From Bacillota bacterium (GTDB lineage: Bacteria > Bacillota > Sulfobacillia > RBS10-35 > JAJYVM01): a stretch of DNA of 5,177 nucleotides. Each line of letters begins with the position of its first letter. Within the stretch, counting starts at the first letter, position 1. The stretch lies in assembly GCA_021792015.1 (NCBI GenBank), contig JAJYVM010000305.1, positions 1 through 5,177 of the forward strand, read 5' to 3'. Below the pieces are notes generated by a model that was not told the DNA's origin, did not search any database, and was given only the letters and a program-made list of their open reading frames with translations. Of the stretch, positions 1 through 5,177 are shown one piece after another. Made by a program: the position numbers and the translations under genes.

Positions 1-697
1 CGGCCGACCAACCCGGAAACAGGCGGAGCGCGGCGAAGTAAAAGCCGGGATGGACCTGCCGCACCTCCTTCACCGAGGGCGGGCGGCCGTACTTGCGCAG
101 CTCCGCGACGATCTGGCGGGGTGTCCAACGGGCGGACAGTCCGTGGGACTCGTAAAAGCCCCTGACGCTGCCGTAACGCCGGCGGATCTCCACCGCCAGG
201 CTGGAGGGCAGAGGCCCGCCGTTGCGCGTGCGGTGCGTCTCGACCGCCGCGAGCAGTTCGGAATCGGAGAGCGCTCGCTCTTCCGCCGGCAACGCCGCGC
301 CAGCCGCGGCCAGGGCGGCGCCCCAGTTGCCGAACCGCTTGCAGGCCCTCCCGTAGAGGGCGGGGGCGTCCCGGCGCACCTCGACGCTGCGCAACCCCTC
401 CCCCGAGGCCTGGCGTGCGCGGATGGCCTCCAGGACCTCGCGCTCGTTCCAGGAGCGTCGCGCGGGCTCGATCTGCAGCCCGAAGCGCGCGGCCGCCTGG
501 GCCACTCCACCGAAGCGGTGGCGGCAAGTCTCGTAGAGGGCGCGGTCCGCCCGCCGCACGCGGCCCGGCCGCAGCGCGCCGTGGTCGTCCGCCAGGGCCC
601 GCAGGGCATCGAGCATGCGGGTGTCGTCCCAGTGGCGGCGTTCCGCCGCGATCACCGCCGCCGGGAATGATGGGGCTTTCGTCGTGTTCTCGGCCAT
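1..697 (-). CDS. Homing-endonuclease-associated repeat protein, 3' end cut by window edge
   Basis: An open frame of 232 codons plus one base runs from ATG at 697 off the window edge with no stop. It encodes four tandem units of the homing-endonuclease-associated repeat type (HNH_repeat family). Each begins near an aromatic or hydrophobic residue followed by a helix (W23, W83, L143, W191). The clearest, unit 2, has an ALY...ACKRFGNW core followed by an Ala-rich helix ending AAAGA. This family accompanies HNH or LAGLIDADG nucleases and is thought to bind DNA, but no nuclease motif is visible in the 232 residues; one could lie past position 1. Protein-like composition (regular aromatics, alternating charged helices) marks this frame as the real one over overlapping frames at 70-609 (minus) and 50-670 (plus). 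The start is uncertain: ATG 697 has no clear Shine-Dalgarno, and in-frame GTG codons lie at 727 and 757 with no intervening stop. The gene lies 130 bases downstream of the RND permease on the same strand. Cellular role unknown; DNA binding is inferred from the family. Confidence 0.82.
   Translation of the reverse strand, partial: MAENTTKAPSFPAAVIAAERRHWDDTRMLDALRALADDHGALRPGRVRRADRALYETCRHRFGGVAQAAARFGLQIEPARRSWNEREVLEAIRARQASGEGLRSVEVRRDAPALYGRACKRFGNWGAALAAAGAALPAEERALSDSELLAAVETHRTRNGGPLPSSLAVEIRRRYGSVRGFYESHGLSARWTPRQIVAELRKYGRPPSVKEVRQVHPGFYFAALRLFPGWSA
2..631 (-). repeat. Four tandem protein repeats (HNH_repeat-like) within the partial gene
   Basis: Units by residue and position: unit 1 residues 23-75 (631-473), unit 2 residues 83-133 (451-299), unit 3 residues 143-188 (271-134), unit 4 residues 191-232 or beyond (127-2). 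The first three start exactly 60 residues apart; the fourth starts 48 after the third. Shared pattern: W/L, a helix with a leucine/isoleucine pattern (MLDALR, VLEAIR, LLAAVE, IVAELR), a Gly/Pro turn, a second helix beginning R-V or E-V, a Tyr core (ALY, ALY, absent, GFY), then RFG/RYG/LFPGW. Unit 3 lacks the segment holding the ALY core, which explains its shorter length. Divergence at residue level means these are old repeats, not recent DNA duplications. Confidence 0.75.
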
Positions 698-698
698 G

Positions 699-735
699 TC
701 TGTGGTGTTCAGGTGCGAAGCGAACACACCACAGA
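699..735. promoter_or_regulatory. Inverted repeat (operator or hairpin) at the start of the repeat gene
   Basis: Left arm TCTGTGGTGTTC (699-710) pairs with right arm GAACACACCACAGA (722-735). This gives 12 base pairs with a 2-base bulge in the right arm and an 11-base loop (711-721). It ends one base before the proposed ATG at 697. No T-run follows on either strand, so it is not a standard Rho-independent terminator. It could be a protein operator or an mRNA hairpin that masks the translation start; the sequence does not tell which. Confidence 0.55.
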
Positions 736-741
736 TCCCGT

Positions 742-765
742 GAGTTGGTTGTAACACCTCAACTC
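742..765. repeat. Short inverted repeat GAGTTG-N12-CAACTC
   Basis: Six-base perfect arms at 742-747 and 760-765 flank a 12-base spacer containing TGTAACA. The arm length is short enough to arise by chance, but its place in the A+T-richer gap and next to the larger inverted repeat makes a regulator-binding site possible. No known operator is recognised. Confidence 0.25.
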
Positions 766-794
766 TACACACGTATCTCGACCCACACCCGTTG

Positions 795-812
795 CGGAAC
801 GTAGCGTTACCG
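795..812 (-). terminator. Weak hairpin downstream of RND permease stop
   Basis: On the minus strand CGG-T-AACG-CTA-CGTT-CCG folds into a 7-bp stem with one bulged T and a 3-base loop, 16 bases after the permease stop codon. No U-tract follows, so at best it is a weak or Rho-assisted terminator, or a 3'-end stabilising hairpin. It may be chance. Confidence 0.2.
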
Positions 813-827
813 GGATCGGCGCACCCC

Positions 828-3800
828 TCATCCGGCGCCGGGTGCCTCCAGGGACTCGGGCGGCGAGACGGCGTCCCGGAGCAAGCCGGTCCGTCCCAGC
901 CAGTCGGTGAACTCAGTGAACAGACTGTACATGACGGGAACGACCACCAGGGTCAGCAGGGTCGAGGTGACGACGCCGCCGATGACCACGATGGCCATCG
1001 GCTGGCGGTCCTCGGAGCCGGCTCCGTTGCTGATGGCCAGTGGCAGCATCGAACAGACCATGGTGGCGGTGGTCATGAGGATCGGGCGCAGGCGCACCCT
1101 GCCCGCCTCCAGGAGAGCGGCGTACAACTCCAACCCCTGGCGGCGCAGGGTGTTGGTGTAGTCGATGAGCAGGATCGCGTTCTTGGCCACCAGTCCGACC
1201 ATCATGATCAACCCGATGAACGAGAAGATGTTGAGCGTCTGGCCGGTGAGCGCCAGGCCGAGCATGGCGCCGAACGTCGCCAGCGGCAGCGTCAAAAGGA
1301 GGATGAGCGGGTACAGCAGCGATTCGTACAGCGCCGCCATCAGCATGTACATCAGGAGGATGGAGAGTCCGAAGGCCTGCAGCAGTGGTCCGAAGGCCGA
1401 GCTCTGCTGCGAGACCTGCCCGCCGAAGGTATAGGCGTAGCCCGCCGGCAGGTGGATGCCGCGCATCATGACCGCGGCCTCGATCGCGACCTTGCCGAGG
1501 TCGTTGGTGGCGACGCTGGCGACCACGCTGACGGTCAGTTGCCGATTGACAAACTGCAGTTGGGCGGGCGACACGGTGTGACGGATGTGCATCAACTGGC
1601 CGAAGGGCACGATGCCCTTCGGCGTCGGAATGGGCAGATTGCTCAACTGCTGGTCGCTGAGTGCCGAACCGTTCTGGATCTGTACCCAGATCGGGATCTG
1701 CGGCACGTTGCTCGACGGCTGGAGATAGGTGACCACCTTGCCACCGACTGCCGCGGCCACCGCGGCCCCCACCGCACCGGGCGAGACCCCCAGGTAGGAG
1801 GCCTCCGAGCGGGAGATGGTCAGGCTGAGCTGGGGGCTCGGTTTGAGGGCATTGCTGCTGGCGTTGAAGACACCGGGCAGCTTTGCCATTCCCTGTTCCA
1901 CCTCGCCGGCGACGGTCTCGAGCGTGGATAGGCTGGGTCCCGTCAACTGGATCTGCAGGGACCGGCCGCCGGCGACCACCAGGGGGTTCTGTACCGCCAC
2001 ATGCGCCTGCATGCCGGCAAAGCCCCTGGCCAGGGCCAGCACGCGCGGTTCGTAGTAGGTGAAGAGATTGGGCCGCTGGCCCTTGGGCTCAAGGTCGACC
2101 GTGATCTGCCCGACAGAGGTGCCGCTGCCGAGCCCGCCTCCGAAACCCGCTGAGTCGTAGACCTCGGTGACCCCGGGCAACCGACCGATCTCCGCGGCCA
2201 GGGCTTGGATGTCGGCCTGGCTGGTCGCCAGGGTCACCGAGGCCGGGAACTGCACCTGGACGGTGAAGGTCCCGATGTCCTCCTTGGGTGTGAACGTCGT
2301 GCCCACCAACCCGGTGGGGACGGCCGCCAGGCTGAAGGCCAGCGCCCCCGCGCCGACGAGCAGCACCCAGGGGCGCCGCCGGAGTGCGCCGCTCAGGAAG
2401 TGGGTATACAGGCCCACCAGGGTCTGGTAACCGCGCTCCCAGGCGTTGACGAAGCGTTGCCAGAGGGCGGAGCCACTGCTTGGGCGCGGGCTGCGACGGT
2501 CCGACGTCTCCGCCTCCACCGTTTTTGGCCGCAGCCAGCGCGAGGCCAGCATCGGTGTCAGGGTGAAGGAGATGAATAGAGAGATCAGCGTGGCGGCCGT
2601 GATGGTCAGACCGAATTCGCGGAACAGCTGCCCGACGTTGCCGGTGACAAAGGCTGTCGGTCCGTATACGACCACGTCCGTGAGCGTGATGGCCACCGCG
2701 GCGGCGCCGATCTCCATCCGCCCGCGGTAGGCGGCTTCGCGGACGGCCTCGCCGAGGGCGATGTGCCGGTTGATGTTCTCCAGCACGACGATCGCATCGT
2801 CCACCAGAATGCCGATCAGCAGGGAGAGGGCCATCAGCGAGATCAGGTCGAGGCTGAAATGCAGCGTGTACATCACGGTGAAGGTGATGATCAGGGACGT
2901 GGGGATGGCCAGCAGCACGATCACGGTGTTCTGGAGGCGGTGGAGGAAGAGCATCAGCACCGCGCCGGTGATCAGCACGGCGAGGACGAGGTCGAAGATG
3001 ACGTCGTGCAGCGATGCCCGGGTGAACCGGGTGATGTTGCCCACCACGGCGAAATGGATGCCGGGGGGCAGGGACGGCTGCACGCGCGCCAGCGCGGCCT
3101 TGACGGCGTTGTTCACGGCCAGCGAGTTGGCCGTGCTCTGGGCGGTGAGGACCAGGCCGACCGCCGGCTGGCCGTTCAACTGGGCCGTGCTGCCCTTCTG
3201 CGCGAAGCCCAGGCTGACCTGCGCCACGTCGCGCAGGTAGACGTTCCCGCCCGGCCGCCTGGCCACCACAACGTCCCCGACCTGGGCCGCGGAGTGGAAC
3301 ATCCCGCTGGTGCGCGCGAGATAGCTGGTGCCGTTCTGGACCAGCGAACCGGCCGGGACGCTGCGGTTGCCGGCCGCCAGCGCGGCGGTGATCTGAGCCA
3401 GCGAGACGCGGTATTCCTGCATGGCGGTGGGCTGCACCTGGACGTTGACCTGGGACTGCCGCCCGCCGACCACGTTCACCGAGGCGACACCGGAGACCTG
3501 GTCGAGGGCGGGAGCCACATCATTGACGGCGAGGCTATACAGTTGGGCCTGCGTCAGGGCGCCGGACAAGGCGATGTTCATCAGGGGAAGGGCGGAAGGA
3601 TTGGCCGCGGTGACCACCGGGGCCAGCGCCCCCACCGGGAACGCCCGCGCCGCGCGGGCCAGGGCCTGTGAGACGTCCACCGAGGCGATGCTGGTATCCG
3701 TGCCGGTCAGAAACTGCAGCGAGACGGTACCGCGTCCGGGCGCGGCCACCGCTGTCATGTCGGCAACGCCGGTCACGTTCGACAGCGCCTGCTCCATGGG

Positions 3801-3995
3801 CGCGACAACGAGGCGTTCGATGTCGGTGGGGCTGGCGCCCGGATAGGCGATGGTCGCTCGCACGAACGGGAAGTCGACGTTGGGTAGGCGGCGCACGGGC
3901 AGGCGCGAGAAGGAGATCACGCCTGCCACCACCAGGGCGCCGATGAGCATCAGGATGGTGACCGGCCGCTGGATGGCGATGCGTGTCAGGTTCAC
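828..3995 (-). CDS. RND efflux permease, AcrB/HAE1 type inner-membrane subunit
   Basis: A complete 1055-residue protein, the usual length for AcrB-type (hydrophobe/amphiphile efflux-1) pumps. These trimers sit in the inner membrane and export drugs or other amphiphiles by proton antiport. Visible layout: TM1 about residues 10-30; first periplasmic porter half about 31-330; TM2-6 about 331-485; a cytoplasmic linker about 486-540; TM7 about 542-562; second porter half about 563-865; TM8-12 about 866-1027. The proton-relay residues are intact: Asp399-Asp400 in GILVDD (AcrB D407/D408), Lys938 in GLVAKN (K940), Arg968 and Thr975 in VRLRPILMT (R971/T978). A two-fold internal repeat is evident from the matching TM blocks. 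The start is GTG at 3995, supported by the canonical N-terminus MNLTRIAIQRPVT. That GTG overlaps the adaptor stop by four bases (GTGA), indicating translational coupling. The C-terminus (about 1028-1055) is short, with Pro/Glu residues. Substrate cannot be inferred. A metal-type (CusA) pump is less likely on overall resemblance to drug pumps, but this is not excluded experimentally. Confidence 0.96.
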   Translation of the reverse strand: MNLTRIAIQRPVTILMLIGALVVAGVISFSRLPVRRLPNVDFPFVRATIAYPGASPTDIERLVVAPMEQALSNVTGVADMTAVAAPGRGTVSLQFLTGTDTSIASVDVSQALARAARAFPVGALAPVVTAANPSALPLMNIALSGALTQAQLYSLAVNDVAPALDQVSGVASVNVVGGRQSQVNVQVQPTAMQEYRVSLAQITAALAAGNRSVPAGSLVQNGTSYLARTSGMFHSAAQVGDVVVARRPGGNVYLRDVAQVSLGFAQKGSTAQLNGQPAVGLVLTAQSTANSLAVNNAVKAALARVQPSLPPGIHFAVVGNITRFTRASLHDVIFDLVLAVLITGAVLMLFLHRLQNTVIVLLAIPTSLIITFTVMYTLHFSLDLISLMALSLLIGILVDDAIVVLENINRHIALGEAVREAAYRGRMEIGAAAVAITLTDVVVYGPTAFVTGNVGQLFREFGLTITAATLISLFISFTLTPMLASRWLRPKTVEAETSDRRSPRPSSGSALWQRFVNAWERGYQTLVGLYTHFLSGALRRRPWVLLVGAGALAFSLAAVPTGLVGTTFTPKEDIGTFTVQVQFPASVTLATSQADIQALAAEIGRLPGVTEVYDSAGFGGGLGSGTSVGQITVDLEPKGQRPNLFTYYEPRVLALARGFAGMQAHVAVQNPLVVAGGRSLQIQLTGPSLSTLETVAGEVEQGMAKLPGVFNASSNALKPSPQLSLTISRSEASYLGVSPGAVGAAVAAAVGGKVVTYLQPSSNVPQIPIWVQIQNGSALSDQQLSNLPIPTPKGIVPFGQLMHIRHTVSPAQLQFVNRQLTVSVVASVATNDLGKVAIEAAVMMRGIHLPAGYAYTFGGQVSQQSSAFGPLLQAFGLSILLMYMLMAALYESLLYPLILLLTLPLATFGAMLGLALTGQTLNIFSFIGLIMMVGLVAKNAILLIDYTNTLRRQGLELYAALLEAGRVRLRPILMTTATMVCSMLPLAISNGAGSEDRQPMAIVVIGGVVTSTLLTLVVVPVMYSLFTEFTDWLGRTGLLRDAVSPPESLEAPGAG

Positions 3996-5177
3996 GCGGC
4001 CCCACCCCCGCCGGCCGTGCCGCCAGCCGCCTTAGCGCCGCCGCCAGCCGCGGCCTTGGCCGTGCCGGCCGCCTTGCCGCCCCCGCCGGCCGTCTTGGCC
4101 GTGGCGGTGCCGGCCGCCTTGGCGCCGCCGCCGGCCTTGGCCGTGCCACCGCCACTGGCCATGGCCCCAGCCTTCTTGCCCGCCTTCCGGGCTCGGCCCA
4201 CCCTGCCGCGACCCTTGCCGGAGAGGGCCCCGGTCGCCTTGCCGACCACGGAGGCGACGATGGTGCCTTGCGGCGTCCCACCGGTCACCTTGACCGGGAA
4301 GGGCTTGGGCGGGGGTACTCGGGTGAGTGTGACCGCCACCCGGTCGCCGGTGGCCAGATAGCTCCCCACGCCCGGCAGCAGGACGACCTCCCCCGCTTTC
4401 AGGCCGGAGAGGACCTGAGTCCAGGAACCGCTGGTCAGACCGGTGCGCACCGCCACCACGCGCACGGTGCCTCCGAGCGTCTGCGCCCGCGTGCCCCCCG
4501 GCGCGGGCGACGTCGGGGCCCCAGTCTTGGCGGACGAGCCTCGCGCGCGTGTCGCTGCAGCCTTCCCGCCCCGCTGGCCGTGGCGCGTCGCTGCTCTTGC
4601 GGAACCGCGACCAGCACCGGCCGTCTTGCCGGCGCCGGTCGCGGACGAGGCCGGCGTCGCGGCGGGATGGGACGGCGCACCCGCCGCAGGCACCAGGACG
4701 TACAGGAACTTCCCTTTGCTCCCCGTCTGCAGCGCCGCGCTTGGCACCATGACCGCGCCGCGGACCTGCCGCGCGAGGAGTTGGACGGAGGCGGACTCCC
4801 CCGCGGCCAGCCCGGCGCCGGACCCGGCGGGCACCACGGTCACCAGGAAGGTGAGGTTGGCGAGGTTGCCGGTGGGCGAGATCCCGACCACCTGGCCGGC
4901 GACCGCCTTGCCCGGCGCCGCGGAGCTGAAGATGGCGGCCGGTTGGCCGGGGTGGACCTCGGCGATGTCGTATTGAGGAACAGGGCCCTCCACCTGGAGG
5001 ACGTCGCTCTGGATGGTCGCCAGGACCGAGCCGGCGCCGACGGCGGCGCCCGCTCGCGCCAGGCCCGGGTTGACCGAGACGATGATCCCCGAAGTGGGTG
5101 CGACCACCTGCAGTTTATCGGCCTGCAGCGCGGCCAGGGTGGCGTTGCCCGCGGTGGAGGCCGCGGCCGCCTGCAGC
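3992..5177 (-). CDS. RND periplasmic adaptor (HlyD/AcrA-type membrane fusion protein), 5' end outside window
   Basis: The frame stays open from the window edge (first full codon 5176-5174) to TGA at 3994-3992, giving 394 codons of a longer protein. The adaptor bridges the inner-membrane RND permease and an outer-membrane channel. In order: the end of the alpha-hairpin (Ala/Leu/Gln-rich, about 5176-5111), the second lipoyl half with VAPTSGIIVSVNPG (from 5107), a beta-barrel with the PQYDIAEVHPGQPA strand pair (about 4990-4770), then a membrane-proximal domain starting at VMVPSAALQT (about 4750). That domain is interrupted by a basic low-complexity insert (4687-4484) and resumes at VRVVAVRTGLTSGSWTQVL through DRVAVTLT (about 4470-4325). 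A Lys/Ala/Gly/Arg tail follows (about 4320-3995); codons from 4342 down contain no Asp or Glu. A GTG at 5107 could be read as a start but falls inside the lipoyl domain, so it is an internal Val codon. Signal peptide or lipobox and the first half of the hairpin lie outside. The gene overlaps the permease start by 4 bases, so the two form one operon. Confidence 0.93.
   Translation of the reverse strand, partial: LQAAAASTAGNATLAALQADKLQVVAPTSGIIVSVNPGLARAGAAVGAGSVLATIQSDVLQVEGPVPQYDIAEVHPGQPAAIFSSAAPGKAVAGQVVGISPTGNLANLTFLVTVVPAGSGAGLAAGESASVQLLARQVRGAVMVPSAALQTGSKGKFLYVLVPAAGAPSHPAATPASSATGAGKTAGAGRGSARAATRHGQRGGKAAATRARGSSAKTGAPTSPAPGGTRAQTLGGTVRVVAVRTGLTSGSWTQVLSGLKAGEVVLLPGVGSYLATGDRVAVTLTRVPPPKPFPVKVTGGTPQGTIVASVVGKATGALSGKGRGRVGRARKAGKKAGAMASGGGTAKAGGGAKAAGTATAKTAGGGGKAAGTAKAAAGGGAKAAGGTAGGGGAA
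4000..4009 (-). promoter_or_regulatory. Probable ribosome binding site for RND permease
   Basis: On the minus strand the G-rich run GGGGGTGGGG lies 4 bases before the GTG start at 3995, inside the last codons of the adaptor. It is a loose Shine-Dalgarno match; because those codons encode the poly-Gly end of the adaptor tail, the G-run may be coding-driven. Together with the GTGA overlap it supports re-initiation at GTG 3995. Confidence 0.4.
4027..4147 (-). repeat. Imperfect direct DNA repeat encoding the adaptor's Lys/Ala/Gly tail
   Basis: Two near-identical copies sit at 4027-4066 (40 bases) and 4114-4147 (34 bases). They share a CCGCCTT...GCGCCGCCGCC start and a CCTTGGCCGTGCC end, and differ by an in-frame 6-base indel plus one substitution. 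They encode GTAKAAAGGGAKAAG and GTAKAGGGAKAAG. Related degenerate GCCGGCC(G)CCTTG units lie between them. The pattern fits expansion by slippage or unequal recombination. Confidence 0.7.
4484..4687 (-). other. Basic low-complexity insert within the adaptor membrane-proximal domain
   Basis: About 68 codons between LYVLVP and LGGTVRVV encode an Ala/Gly/Ser/Thr/Pro-rich stretch with 10 Lys/Arg and no Asp/Glu. In AcrA-type adaptors this place is normally a short turn between beta-strands of the membrane-proximal domain. It is in frame and flanked by recognisable strands, so it is a disordered insertion in a working domain, not a frameshift. Confidence 0.7.

Larger units (their letters stand above)
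698..827. other. Intergenic region between RND permease and repeat protein
   Basis: This 130-base gap is visibly richer in A+T than the flanking genes, especially 699-785, as expected for a control region. It contains a 12-bp imperfect inverted repeat at 699-735, a 6-bp inverted repeat GAGTTG/CAACTC with a 12-base spacer at 742-765, and a small hairpin at 795-812. On the minus strand there are weak -10-like hexamers (for example TAGAGT around 766-771), but no convincing -35 partner, so no promoter is called. No terminator with a T-tract follows the permease stop at 828-830, so read-through transcription into the repeat gene is possible. Part of this gap would be coding if the repeat gene starts at GTG 727 or 757. 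Confidence 0.6.

Noticed and set aside
70..609. Minus-strand ORF of 179 codons and the plus-strand ORF 50-670 over the same bases
   Set aside because: Both are Arg/Pro/Ala-rich, lack any fold pattern, and overlap the frame with four recognisable repeat units. They are GC-rich shadow frames.
792..1931. Long plus-strand ORF of 379 codons antisense to the permease
   Set aside because: It has a His/Gln/Asp/Gly-rich translation typical of the antisense frame of a high-GC gene and lies wholly opposite conserved RND domains.
2763..3671. Plus-strand ORF of 302 codons antisense to the permease
   Set aside because: Same signature as above (HHDQG/EDEVEDD-type composition); its length is explained by the codon bias of the RND gene on the other strand.
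3535..4281. Minus-strand ORF of 248 codons spanning the adaptor-permease junction
   Set aside because: It is Arg/Pro/Ala-rich and overlaps both real genes in another frame. The junction is fully explained by the GTGA overlap.
5105..5107. GTG at 5107 as the adaptor start
   Set aside because: The frame is open upstream to the edge and encodes the end of the alpha-hairpin; a start here would remove half of the lipoyl domain.
1..5177. CRISPR array, tRNA, rRNA, insertion sequence ends or attachment sites
   Set aside because: No evenly spaced identical repeats with unique spacers, no tRNA-like cloverleaf, no rRNA-like stretch and no transposase or terminal inverted repeat pair was seen on reading both strands.

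Overview
This is a high-GC window (about two-thirds G+C by eye). All three supported genes lie on the minus strand, so they read from high to low coordinates. The host cannot be named from sequence alone. An RND (resistance-nodulation-division) pump with its own adaptor implies a cell with an outer membrane, or a high-GC lineage that kept RND pumps (for example high-GC thermophilic Firmicutes, Chloroflexota or similar groups). The homing-endonuclease-associated repeat gene at the low-coordinate end is compatible with that but does not decide it.

Layout in transcription order: (1) 5177-3992 is the C-terminal part of a periplasmic adaptor (HlyD/AcrA-type membrane fusion protein) whose start lies beyond the window. 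Its lipoyl, beta-barrel and membrane-proximal parts are recognisable. It also carries two long, basic, acid-free Ala/Gly/Lys/Arg tracts, one inserted within the membrane-proximal domain and one at the C-terminus. (2) 3995-828 is a complete 1055-residue inner-membrane RND permease of the AcrB/HAE1 type. It starts on a GTG that overlaps the adaptor stop by 4 bases and keeps the full set of proton-relay residues. (3) 827-698 is a 130-base, less GC-rich gap with several inverted repeats. (4) 697-1 is the N-terminal part (232 codons, cut by the window edge) of a protein built from four tandem homing-endonuclease-associated (HNH_repeat-type) units. An ORF scan that needs a stop codon inside the window would miss it.

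The adaptor and permease should work together as two parts of a tripartite exporter; no outer-membrane channel gene is in view. The repeat protein is probably a separate function, a likely DNA-binding protein. The least explained items are the multi-repeat protein, the strong inverted repeat touching its proposed start codon, and the histone-H1-like tracts on the exported adaptor.
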